Assembly: GCA_033763695.1 (NCBI GenBank)
Contig: JANRKB010000027.1
Span: forward strand, 65,078-129,077
Origin: JANRKB01 sp033763695
GTDB taxonomy: Bacteria > Planctomycetota > Phycisphaerae > Phycisphaerales > UBA1924
Direction: 5' to 3'
DNA: 64,000 nt
Below, piece by piece: positions 27,525 through 36,138 of this stretch (its first letter is position 1; each line of letters begins with the position of its first letter). The notes under the pieces were generated by a model. The model made no database searches. It worked only from the letters and a program-made list of their open reading frames with translations, and was not told the origin of the DNA. The translations under genes were made by a program, and so were the position numbers.

Positions 27525-29315
27525 TCACGAGCGAGTCGGCCGCTCGCAGGCTTGCCGTTCGCACCACTCGCCCCACAAGCTGCGCAGGGCCGCTTCAATA
27601 CGACGCGCGTACGCCGGCCCGTCGCAGAGCGACGAGCGTCGAACCTGCTCGCGCAGCCCGGCTCGATACGCAGCACGCTGCGTCCGATCTGCGGCGAGGG
27701 CGATCGCTCGCGCGACGTACGCGTCTTCGCCGTCGGCGATCAGTTCCGTCGCACCGATCGCGGTCAGAAGCGAGGTGCCAACGCGCGACGCATGCACCGG
27801 GCCGCGTGCCGTGATGACAGGCACTCCCATCCAGATTGCCTCGCATGTCGTGGTCGTGCCGTTGTAGACTAGCGGGTCCAGCGCGATATCCATGCGGCTG
27901 TAGAGTTCAAGGTGGTCGTGGATCGTCGCGGTCGATGCGAGCAGATCAACGCGATCAGGTGCGATGCCGTGCGACTTGAGCCGCTCCATCATCGCGTCAC
28001 GCGCGAATGGCTGCGAGAGCCCCTGCGCTTTGAGCATGAGCCGCGCGCGTGGCACGCCATTCAAGATCTGTGCCCACGCGGCAAGCGTGCGATCACCAAG
28101 CTTGCGAAGCACGTTGAACGATCCAAACACGACGGGTGCGTTCGGGTCGTCGGCCGATCGAGACACTGGCTCTGGAGCATCCTCGGGCGGGCGATAGCAC
28201 AGGAAGCACCCGTCAACACGAACAAGCCGCTCGCAGTGCAGCGCGTCAGCTTCCGGCGGGTCCGTGTGCCGATCAACGATCCGCGCGTCCATCTGCGTCA
28301 CGCCAGTCGTGCCCGGATAGCCGATCATGGTCACCTGGACGGGCGCACCGCGCTGGTGAAATGTGACCAGCGAGTGATTCGCCGTGTGCCCGCTCAGGTC
28401 GATCAGAACATCAATCTGCTGCTGACGGATCTTCGCGGTCAGTTGCTCGAACGTGAGCGGTTGCACGGCGTGCCACGCCGCACAACGTGCCTTGAGCCGC
28501 TGCGAAAAGTCATCCTCGCGCAGCGCGGTTGAGAACGCGATGTACTCCACGCGTGCCGCGTCGGCGTACTCAAGAAGCGGCTCGACAAAGAACGCCACCG
28601 AATGCCTTCTCAGATCCCCGGACACAAGCCCGATGCGCAGCTTGCGCTCAGGATCTCGGCTGTTGCGAAAGATGTGCCGATCCGGCGGCAGTTGTCGCTC
28701 GAGCGCTGCGTTGTACGCATCATGCACGCCGCGGACGTGCGACGCCGGCATGGACTCCGCGTAATGACTCGCGAGACACGCCGCAGTACGGAGGTTCGTG
28801 TCGTCCGGGTGGGCGAGGCACGCATCGCGAAGCAACGCCGCCGACTCGTCGTGATGACCAAGATCCGACAAAGCGGCGGCGAGGTTGAATGTCAGCTCAG
28901 GGCTGCCGGGCAGGACTTCCAGTCCCGCGCGACATGTCGCCACGCCCGCGGCATAGTCGCCGATGATGAACTGCTGTGCCGAGAGCGAAGCCCGCCACTG
29001 CACCTGCGTCGGCGCAAGCTCGACAGCGCGCGTGAGCGGACCGATCGCCGCGGCGCTGTCGCCGCTGAGGCCCAGCGCGATGCCAAGGTTGCCGATGCAG
29101 TCGACGTCATTGGGCGCGGCGTCGGCGGCACGCTTGGCATAGAACAGGCTCTGATCGCGAAGACCGAGGCGGCCAAACGCGACGGACGCAAGCAGGTCAA
29201 GCCCGGGGTCAGAGCCGCGGGCCATCGCACGCACCGCCGCGACGCGGGCTTGTTCGAAGTTGCCCTGTGCGAGCGCGGCTTGGATGGGGGCGTGTTTGGG
29301 GCCAAGCTGTGGCAT
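27525..29315 (-). CDS. TPR/GT41 (OGT/SPINDLY-like) glycosyltransferase, third of triplet
   Basis: 596 aa. N-terminal TPR repeats (about 1-240, for example AVELAPTQVQWRASL and LDLLASVAFGRLGL) precede a GT41 domain. Residues equivalent to the human OGT active site are kept: His in LRRHSVAFF, Lys in SFNVLRKLGD, and the HASRVGTSLL and YNGTTTTCEAIWMGVPV blocks; the usual YHGTTT His is replaced by Asn in YNGTTT. Enzymes of this family glycosylate Ser/Thr of proteins using UDP-sugars. The start ATG overlaps the preceding gene's stop as TGATG. It may modify flagellin or surface proteins; the substrate is unknown. Confidence 0.92.
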   Translation of the reverse strand: MPQLGPKHAPIQAALAQGNFEQARVAAVRAMARGSDPGLDLLASVAFGRLGLRDQSLFYAKRAADAAPNDVDCIGNLGIALGLSGDSAAAIGPLTRAVELAPTQVQWRASLSAQQFIIGDYAAGVATCRAGLEVLPGSPELTFNLAAALSDLGHHDESAALLRDACLAHPDDTNLRTAACLASHYAESMPASHVRGVHDAYNAALERQLPPDRHIFRNSRDPERKLRIGLVSGDLRRHSVAFFVEPLLEYADAARVEYIAFSTALREDDFSQRLKARCAAWHAVQPLTFEQLTAKIRQQQIDVLIDLSGHTANHSLVTFHQRGAPVQVTMIGYPGTTGVTQMDARIVDRHTDPPEADALHCERLVRVDGCFLCYRPPEDAPEPVSRSADDPNAPVVFGSFNVLRKLGDRTLAAWAQILNGVPRARLMLKAQGLSQPFARDAMMERLKSHGIAPDRVDLLASTATIHDHLELYSRMDIALDPLVYNGTTTTCEAIWMGVPVITARGPVHASRVGTSLLTAIGATELIADGEDAYVARAIALAADRTQRAAYRAGLREQVRRSSLCDGPAYARRIEAALRSLWGEWCERQACERPTRS

Positions 29316-31087
29316 CAGAGACGTCCTTCCAAAGAGCGGCGCGGAGCAGTACAGAGTGTGCGCAGCGCGTGTTCGAAGCGACTCGCGAACGCGGGGCCGT
29401 CGCACAATGCGCTCGCCGCCACGCGCTCGCGGAGTGTCGCGCGGAGTGCGTCGCGGCGTGGAGCGTCGTTGGCGAGTGCCACGGCTCGCCCGATGTAGTC
29501 TTCGCGATCGGTCGCGATCAACTCGTCGAGTCCGACGGCACGAAGAAGAGACGCGCCGACGCGCGAGGCATGCGTGTCGCCGAGCTGCGTGATGACCGGC
29601 ACGCCCATCCAAATCGATTCGCACGTCGTGGTGGTGCCGTGATACGGGACAGTGTCGAGCGCGATGTGGACGTCGTGGTACGCGGCGAGGTGATCAGCGA
29701 GCGCGTCGGGCGGCGGAAGCATGCGCACACGATCGACACTGATGCCTGCGTCAATGCAGCGAGCAAGCACATCGTCACGCAGGCTTGCGTCCTTGAAATG
29801 CTGTGACTTGAGCGCGAGCAAGGAGCCGGGCACCGCGGCGAGGATGCGCGACCATGTCGCGAGAAGCGGGTCGTTGATCTTGGCGATCGCGTTGAAGGAT
29901 CCGAACACGATCGGACCCGAGGGCGGTGCCGTGACCGGCGGTGCCTCCGGTGGAGGCTGAAAGCAGAGGAAACATGGATCAAGACGCACGAGCGGCTCGG
30001 TTGCGAATGACTCCGCGCCAGCCGGGTCTGTGTGCGAATCAACGAGTCGGGCGTCAAGGCCGGTAAGCCCTGTGGTGTTGGCGTAGCCGAGGTACGTGGC
30101 GACGACCGGCGCGGGACGCCGTGCGACGACGCCGAGGCGACCGCCGTTGGTGAGACCAGCCAGGTCGATAAGCACGTCGAGCCCGTCCTTCTTCATCGCG
30201 GCGATGATCTGCTCGTCGGTGAGCGAGAGTGTGTCGTGCCAGACGGCGAAGCGGGGCTTGAGACGTGCCGTGACGGTGTCATGCACACGCGGGTCGAGGT
30301 TCGAGTAGGCAACAAACTCGACGCGATCGGCGGGCGCGTGCGCGAGCAATGGCTCGATGAAGTACGCGACCGAATGACGGCGAATGTCCGGCGAGAGCAG
30401 TCCGACGCGCAGGCGGCGATTGGCGTCGGTGGGGGACGGCGCGGATGTGGCGGCGTTCGACGCGACCTTGAACGTGCGGCCGTGCCGGACGTGACGATCG
30501 AAAACTTCCGCGGCAGACTGACCACTGGCAAAGTTGGAGGCGACGGCAATGTTGCGCTGCAGGAGCGCGTCGTGCGGATGCGCACGAGCAATCGGCTCGA
30601 TCAGACGCAGTGCCTCGGCAGCACGCCCGGCGATGAGAAGAAACGCCGCAGCCGGACCGGCCAGACCGGGATGAGAACCCGTGGCCTCAAGACCCGCAAC
30701 GATGGTGCGCGACGCGGCGCGTGTGCGTCCGGTGCTCAGTTCAAGATTGGCGAGGCCGAGCCACGCGGGGGCAGTGGTGGGGTCAAGCTCAACAGCGCGG
30801 CGGAACGCCTGTTCGGCTTCATCGGCCCGCCCGAGTCGCACCAGCAGTTGCCCGCGCGTGTTGTGAAAGTTGCCGATTCTTGGGCTGCTCGCGATCGCTT
30901 TGTCCACGTAGAACAGGCCGCGCAGCGCGTCGTTGGCCATCAGACAGGCAAGAGCGACGCCGTGGTTGAACTCGGGTTCGTTCGGAGCCTGCTGCGCAAG
31001 TCGGAGGAGCGCGGGCAGGGTCTGGGCGGCCTTGCCACTCATGGCGTCTCGCATGGCCGCCGCGAAGCGTGCCTCGGCGCTGCTCAT
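29315..31087 (-). CDS. TPR/GT41 (OGT/SPINDLY-like) glycosyltransferase, second of triplet
   Basis: 590 aa from the ATG at 31087, which overlaps the upstream paralogue's stop as ATGA. TPR segments (ARFAAAMRDAMSGKAAQTLPALLRLA, NTRGQLLVRLGRADEAEQAFRRAVELDP) lead into a GT41 catalytic domain. The OGT-type His (IRRHSVAYF), Lys (SFNAIAKIND), VPYHGTTTTCESIWMGVPV and THASRVGASLL are present. It is about the same length as its two neighbours and clearly paralogous, but diverged throughout, so the duplication is old. Expected role is protein O-glycosylation; donor and acceptor cannot be read. Confidence 0.93.
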   Translation of the reverse strand: MSSAEARFAAAMRDAMSGKAAQTLPALLRLAQQAPNEPEFNHGVALACLMANDALRGLFYVDKAIASSPRIGNFHNTRGQLLVRLGRADEAEQAFRRAVELDPTTAPAWLGLANLELSTGRTRAASRTIVAGLEATGSHPGLAGPAAAFLLIAGRAAEALRLIEPIARAHPHDALLQRNIAVASNFASGQSAAEVFDRHVRHGRTFKVASNAATSAPSPTDANRRLRVGLLSPDIRRHSVAYFIEPLLAHAPADRVEFVAYSNLDPRVHDTVTARLKPRFAVWHDTLSLTDEQIIAAMKKDGLDVLIDLAGLTNGGRLGVVARRPAPVVATYLGYANTTGLTGLDARLVDSHTDPAGAESFATEPLVRLDPCFLCFQPPPEAPPVTAPPSGPIVFGSFNAIAKINDPLLATWSRILAAVPGSLLALKSQHFKDASLRDDVLARCIDAGISVDRVRMLPPPDALADHLAAYHDVHIALDTVPYHGTTTTCESIWMGVPVITQLGDTHASRVGASLLRAVGLDELIATDREDYIGRAVALANDAPRRDALRATLRERVAASALCDGPAFASRFEHALRTLCTAPRRSLEGRL

Positions 31088-32871
31088 GCCGAAGCTCCCG
31101 CGCGATCGCGTGCGGACGTGTACGCAGCCTCGACCGCGCTCCAGAAGCGAGCGGCGAAACCTTGACCATCGCACAGCGGTGAAGCAAGCATGCGCTGACG
31201 CAGCGAGCGGCGGAGATCAAGGCGTCGCGTGACATCGGCCGCAAGTGCGACGGCGGTATGTGCGAAGCCGGGCTCGTCGGCGGAGACAAGATCATCAAGG
31301 CCGACGGCGTGAAGCAGCGACGCGCCGACGCGCGATGCGTGGGTCTGGCCCGTCATCGTGACGACAGGCACGCCCATCCACAGCGCTTCGCATGTGGTGG
31401 TGGTGCCGTGGTAGGGGAAGGTGTCGAGCGCGATATCCACGCGCCCGTAGGTCGCGAGATGTTCCGCAAGCGTCTTGGTCTGCGGCAGCAGTTCAGTGCG
31501 ATCGGCGATGCCGTGCTGAGCGAGCAGCGAAGCAAATCGCTCTCGCGTCGAGGCGTTGTCCAGGCCGCGACTCTTGATGATCAGGCGTGCACTGGGCGTC
31601 GCGCGAAGCACCGCTGCCCAGAGACGCAGCGTGGCGTCGTTGATCTTACTCAGGACGTTGAAGCTCGCGAATGTGATATGTCCGACGCAACCAGACGCGA
31701 GCGTGTCAAACGTCGGCGCGCCAGGATCGCCCTGATAGCAGAGAAAACATGGGTCGATCCGCACCAGCGATTCGGTCGCGCTGGCGTCGCTGCCGGGCGG
31801 GTCGGTCAGGCTGTCGACGATGCGTGCATCAATGCGAGTAAGGCCGGTCGAGTTCGGATAACCGCAGTAGGTGATGCTCACGGGTGCGGGGTGGACGGCG
31901 AGGACGCCGGGACGCCCGCCGTGAGTGAGCCCGGCAAGGTCGATGAGCACATCGACGCGATCGTCGCGGATGCGCTTGGCGAGCAGCGCATCACCCATCG
32001 CGGCTGCATCGATCCACGCACTGAAGAGCGGCTTCAGGCGCGACGTGGTCGCGTCGGGCTCGGCGGTGGAGGAGTAGGCGCGGAGCTCAAACCGTGTGCG
32101 ATCGGCGTGGTGCAGCAGCGGTTCGGTGAAGAACGCGACCGAATGCTGACGGAAGTCCGGAGACATGATTCCAACGCGTAGCGGCCGAGCCTCACGCGAG
32201 AACGCCGCAGGCGGCATCGGCGCGACCGACGCTTCGATCATCTCGCCAAAGCGGCGATGACGGGCGGCGACCTGAGCCGCATCGAGCGACGGAAGGTAGT
32301 TGGAGATCGTCGCGAGCATGCGTGCCGTCTGCGGCGTCGCGGTGCCGTGCGCTTCAAGGTCGTTCAGCAGGTTCCATGCTTCGTCAGCACGGGCCGATTC
32401 GAGCAAGAGCGCGGCCAGATTGCTCGCGGCTCCATCGTGCGTCGGTGCGCGACGAAGCAGCTCACGCAGATGCGCTTCGGCATCGTGCTGTGCGCCGTCG
32501 TGCTGATCGATGAGCGCGAGGTTCAGCCGAGCCGCGTGCTGGTCGGGGTCGATCTCGATCGAGCGCTGAAGCGAGGCACGAGCGCCCTTCGCGTCGCGCG
32601 CGAACATGCGTGCCTCGCCGAGCATCGCGAGCACGGTCGGATGGTCTTTGGCAACCGCGGCGGCGCGTTCGATGAAGAACACCGCAGTCGCGTACTCGCC
32701 GAGGTCGCAGAGCACGCCGCCCATCAAGTAGTTGAGATCAGCGTTGTTCGCGTCCCGCGCCAGGGCACGCTGAAGAATCTGACGTGCGCCGCCGAGATCA
32801 CCGGCGGCATAGCGCTGCTGGGCCTGCGCGAGAGCCGCGGCAGAGGCGGAGTTGGAAGGCGCGCCCGCCAT
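31084..32871 (-). CDS. TPR/GT41 (OGT/SPINDLY-like) glycosyltransferase, first of triplet
   Basis: 595 aa from the ATG at 32871, overlapping the trpE stop as TGATG; GTG at 32874 is an alternative. TPR region about 10-220 (AQQRYAAGDLGGARQILQRAL, AVFFIERAAAVAKDHPTVLAML) then GT41. Catalytic-type residues are complete: His in FRQHSVAFF, Lys in SFNVLSKIND, FPYHGTTTTCEALWMGVPV and THASRVGASLL. It is the copy nearest to trpE and its translation depends on trpE. The tight coupling of three paralogues implies they are made in fixed proportion. Confidence 0.93.
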   Translation of the reverse strand: MAGAPSNSASAAALAQAQQRYAAGDLGGARQILQRALARDANNADLNYLMGGVLCDLGEYATAVFFIERAAAVAKDHPTVLAMLGEARMFARDAKGARASLQRSIEIDPDQHAARLNLALIDQHDGAQHDAEAHLRELLRRAPTHDGAASNLAALLLESARADEAWNLLNDLEAHGTATPQTARMLATISNYLPSLDAAQVAARHRRFGEMIEASVAPMPPAAFSREARPLRVGIMSPDFRQHSVAFFTEPLLHHADRTRFELRAYSSTAEPDATTSRLKPLFSAWIDAAAMGDALLAKRIRDDRVDVLIDLAGLTHGGRPGVLAVHPAPVSITYCGYPNSTGLTRIDARIVDSLTDPPGSDASATESLVRIDPCFLCYQGDPGAPTFDTLASGCVGHITFASFNVLSKINDATLRLWAAVLRATPSARLIIKSRGLDNASTRERFASLLAQHGIADRTELLPQTKTLAEHLATYGRVDIALDTFPYHGTTTTCEALWMGVPVVTMTGQTHASRVGASLLHAVGLDDLVSADEPGFAHTAVALAADVTRRLDLRRSLRQRMLASPLCDGQGFAARFWSAVEAAYTSARDRAGASA

Positions 32872-34574
32872 CACGCACCGCCGAACGCCGATTCGGCCAG
32901 GTCGATCGCACGCGCGAGTGCCGCCGACTTGTTGATAGTTTCCATGTACTCATCGTCGATCTGCGAATCGGCGACGATGCCGCCCGCGGCCTGGAGGTGA
33001 TACGTCCAGGTGTTGTTCTGGTGCAGCGCGGTCGGCGTGACGATCGTGCGGAGCGCCAACGCGATGTCCATCTGCCCATCGAGACCGACGTAACCAAAAC
33101 CCCCGCCGTAGGGCCCGCGGCGGATGGGCTCGAGTTCGTCGATGATCTGCATCGCGCGGATCTTGGGTGCACCGCTGATGGTGCCAACAGGCAGTGCGGC
33201 ACGCAGCGCGTCCCAGCAGTCCAGCCCGGGCATCATCGTCCCGGTCACCGTGCTGCTGATGTGCATCACGTGGCTGTAGCGCTCGACTTCCATCACCGGG
33301 TGCGCACGGATCGTGCCGGGCACGGCAACGCGGCCCACGTCATTGCGGCCCAGATCAACCAGCATGACATGCTCCGCCCGCTCCTTGGGATCAGCGAGCA
33401 GTTCGCGTTCGAGCGCGAGGTCTTCCTCTCGCGTTGCGCCGCGGCGGCGCGTGCCGGCGAGCGGGCGATTGGTGACTTCGAACCCGTCAGCCTTGCGGCG
33501 CACGCGGCACAGAATCTCCGGGCTGCTGGCGACCAGGATGCAACCCGGCGCCTGCATGTAGGTCATGTACGGGCTGGGATTGACGGCACGCAACGCGCGA
33601 TACACGTCGAACGGGTCGGCGGTGCTGGCACGCTCGAAGCGCTGGCCGAGCACGACTTGGAAGATGTCGCCGGCGCGGATGTACTCAAGAGCCTGATTGA
33701 TCATGGTCGCGTGCTGTTCGCGGGTCATGTTGCTTGGCAGCGGCGCTGGTCGCGTGTCGCGGCCCAGTTTGCCCGACGGCAGCGGCTTGGAGTGGCGCTG
33801 GATGTCCTCGACGCGGGCCGCAAGCTTGGCAGCCGCGGCGGCGTGCGCAGCCCGCGGATCGGCGTCCGGCTCGACCATCACGAGCTGGATGACGTGCACA
33901 ATCTTGTCAACGTGATCGAAGATAACCACGCCGTCGTAGAAGCCGAACGCGACATCGGCGAGTCCGCGATCGTCGCGCGGGGCACGCTCAAAGGCGAGCT
34001 TCTCCGGCTCGGCGTAGCGCACGCTGTCGTACGCCGCGTAGCCCACCCAGCCGCCGAGAAAGGCACGCGGCAGTTCCTCCGCGCGGGCCTTGGCGGCGGC
34101 GGTGAGCAGCGTCATCGATGCGCTGATCTCGCGGGTCACGACGAGCGGGTCGGTGCCTTGATGGGAGGCGTGGCGAGCTGAATCGCTGCGGCCCGTGCTC
34201 TGGCCCGCGCGATGGTGCGTGACGCGGACCTCGTGCTCACGCGCGATGACTTCGATGATGGGCCGCGCGCCGAGGATCGAGTAGCGGCCTTGCCGCTCGC
34301 CGCCTTCGACGGACTCCAGCAGGAACGACGGCGCGGTGCGTTCGTCGGGCGCGACGAGGCGGCGATAGGCGAGGACGGGGGTGAGCTGGTCGGCGAGCAG
34401 ACGCTCGGCGATGGGGATGACAATGGTGCCGCGCGTGCCGCGGGCGCGGGCATCGGCGACGAGGGCAACGCAGTCATCAACGGTCGGAAGCACCATGCGA
34501 GGCGATGGTAGGAATCGACCCGGGGCGGCGGAGTCGCGTGCGGCGTCGGTCGCCGGGGCTGGGGCGAAGTGCAT
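32871..34574 (-). CDS. trpE: Anthranilate synthase component I
   Basis: 567 aa. The ATG at 34574 was chosen because an AAGGAGGA lies at ideal spacing; the frame is open far upstream into non-coding sequence. The N-terminal domain has the tryptophan-site motif SFLLESVEGG. The chorismate-binding domain shows AGDIFQVVLGQRFE, TNRPLAGTRRRG, LVDLGRNDVGRVA, LPVGTISGAPKIRAM and the YGGGFGYVGLDGQMD block. It converts chorismate to anthranilate with TrpG, whose gene is not in the window. The SFLLES motif argues for TrpE over PabB. It heads a four-gene coupled operon with three GT41 genes, an unusual partner set. Confidence 0.93.
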   Translation of the reverse strand: MHFAPAPATDAARDSAAPGRFLPSPRMVLPTVDDCVALVADARARGTRGTIVIPIAERLLADQLTPVLAYRRLVAPDERTAPSFLLESVEGGERQGRYSILGARPIIEVIAREHEVRVTHHRAGQSTGRSDSARHASHQGTDPLVVTREISASMTLLTAAAKARAEELPRAFLGGWVGYAAYDSVRYAEPEKLAFERAPRDDRGLADVAFGFYDGVVIFDHVDKIVHVIQLVMVEPDADPRAAHAAAAAKLAARVEDIQRHSKPLPSGKLGRDTRPAPLPSNMTREQHATMINQALEYIRAGDIFQVVLGQRFERASTADPFDVYRALRAVNPSPYMTYMQAPGCILVASSPEILCRVRRKADGFEVTNRPLAGTRRRGATREEDLALERELLADPKERAEHVMLVDLGRNDVGRVAVPGTIRAHPVMEVERYSHVMHISSTVTGTMMPGLDCWDALRAALPVGTISGAPKIRAMQIIDELEPIRRGPYGGGFGYVGLDGQMDIALALRTIVTPTALHQNNTWTYHLQAAGGIVADSQIDDEYMETINKSAALARAIDLAESAFGGA

Positions 34575-34601
34575 GGCGGTCCTCCTTCGTGAGTTCAAAG
34601 G

Positions 34602-34629
34602 ACAATACCGTCGCGGCGTCGCGGCACAA
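34602..34629 (-). promoter_or_regulatory. Possible sigma70-type promoter of trpE-GT41 operon
   Basis: On the minus strand TTGTGC (34629-34624) and TATTGT (34607-34602) are separated by 16 bp, 28 bp before the trpE ATG. A short inverted repeat CACAA-GTG-TTGTG (34625-34637) overlaps the -35 and could be an operator. Both matches are moderate and untested. Confidence 0.35.
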
Positions 34630-34797
34630 GTGTTGTGCGTTGAAATGGAAGATCTTTCGGCGCATGTCCACACATTTGCGCGCAGATGCGTCCATGCGGC
34701 GCGTGACGACTCGGGTGATCCACCGAGTCGAATGAGCGGATCGGCAAAGAAGACCCAAATGTCACACAAAAAGGAAGATGATCCCGATACAGATCGC

Positions 34798-36027
34798 ATG
34801 CGAACTTTCATCGCCGTCGTGTCCGCTGCTCTTTTCATGACTCTTGCGTCGGACCGAGCAACTGGACAGGAGAGTGTGCGTCTCAAGGGGCTCAATGGCG
34901 GCGTCGCGACCGTGACGCGGGCATCCAAAGACGGCACGCTCTTGATCGGGACCAGTAGGACTGAGTTGCCGTGGTCGGTGACGGTCACAACGTGGGCGGC
35001 ACCCGATTGGCAGCCGCGCGAGGTGCCAACGCCGCAGTCCTTCGACTACTGGTACATCGACGCTGTCTCGGCCGATGGTCGAGTGATCGGTGGCAATACG
35101 GCGATGTGGGATGCCCACATTTGGTGGGATGGTCTCAATGCCTCGCCGACGGTCTATGGCGGAGCGAGCGCGAACTACTGGGTGTGGTCGCTGAGCGCGT
35201 CAGGAAACTCGGCAATCGGTGTGGGTGACGACGAGCACGGGATTCTTCGTAGCTGTGTTTATTCAAGTGAAGGTGTTCGCTTTCTTGCAGCGCTGCCCGG
35301 GGACGAGTGGACCTGGGCCAACTGTCTTTCGCCGAGTGGCACGACATTCGCGGGCTCGATGGACTCGGCGACAACCGATGACACCGGCAAGACGCTCTAT
35401 CGATCCGTTCTCGCTGCGTGGATCGACGGTGTACCCGAAGTGCTGCCCAGGCCGGACGGCTTCGACTACGCATTCGTACGCGAGATCAATGACAGTGGAG
35501 ATCGCGCCGTCGGATTCGCCGCCAAACGTGCCTCAAACGGAAGCCTCGTATCGCCACTTCTGCGCACCGCATGGCATCGGGTTGGGCCGGGACAGTGGAC
35601 GATCGTGATGGAGGCTGACTACATCGACGAAGTGTGGGGCGAGATGCGGGTCGACGGACGACGCCGACTTGGATTCACGGCATCGTCCGAAGGTCCAACC
35701 ATTCGCGACGTCTTTCACGGCGATCGCTCGTTCCTCGAACTGTTGCAGCGAATGTTCCCGGAAACTGGCGACGATGGCGTCTATCCGGTCACGTGCGCCA
35801 TGCGCGATGGTCGCATCGCAGTGTGGAGTATCGCTGGCTCGTGGATCATCACCCTCCCTGTGCTCGCCGATGTGAACGAAGACGGCGTACTCGATATCGC
35901 CGACGCGATGATGTTCGTCGATGCCGTCGTCGCGGGCGAGTCACGAGCCGACTGGAATCTCGATGGGCAACTGACGTTCGAGGACTTCGATGCGTTTGTA
36001 GCTGACTATGAATCCGGCACCAGATAG
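34798..36027 (+). CDS. Secreted repeat protein with dockerin-like C-terminal EF-hand tail (intact copy)
   Basis: 409 aa from the ATG at 34798, which gives a standard signal peptide (hydrophobic run ending ATGQ); in-frame ATGs at 34759 and 34732 are alternatives. The body has repeated SADGRVIGG, SASGNSAIG and SGDRAVGF units like HAF-type extracellular repeats, probably a beta-propeller. The last 55 residues form two Ca-binding loops, DVNEDGVLDIAD and DWNLDGQLTFEDFDAF, as in dockerins. The tail ends SGTR, without the Gly-Cys seen in two other window proteins. It is the intact parent of the broken copy that follows; ligand unknown. Confidence 0.85.
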   Translation: MRTFIAVVSAALFMTLASDRATGQESVRLKGLNGGVATVTRASKDGTLLIGTSRTELPWSVTVTTWAAPDWQPREVPTPQSFDYWYIDAVSADGRVIGGNTAMWDAHIWWDGLNASPTVYGGASANYWVWSLSASGNSAIGVGDDEHGILRSCVYSSEGVRFLAALPGDEWTWANCLSPSGTTFAGSMDSATTDDTGKTLYRSVLAAWIDGVPEVLPRPDGFDYAFVREINDSGDRAVGFAAKRASNGSLVSPLLRTAWHRVGPGQWTIVMEADYIDEVWGEMRVDGRRRLGFTASSEGPTIRDVFHGDRSFLELLQRMFPETGDDGVYPVTCAMRDGRIAVWSIAGSWIITLPVLADVNEDGVLDIADAMMFVDAVVAGESRADWNLDGQLTFEDFDAFVADYESGTR

Positions 36028-36138
36028 CCGAGAGATTGTGCGGCGGCGTGTGAGTCAGACTCGGCCCTCGCAGTGAAACTCGGAATGCGGACGAGCAGCA
36101 GTTTGCGTTCAGAACCCAAGATGTCCGATTGGAAACCC

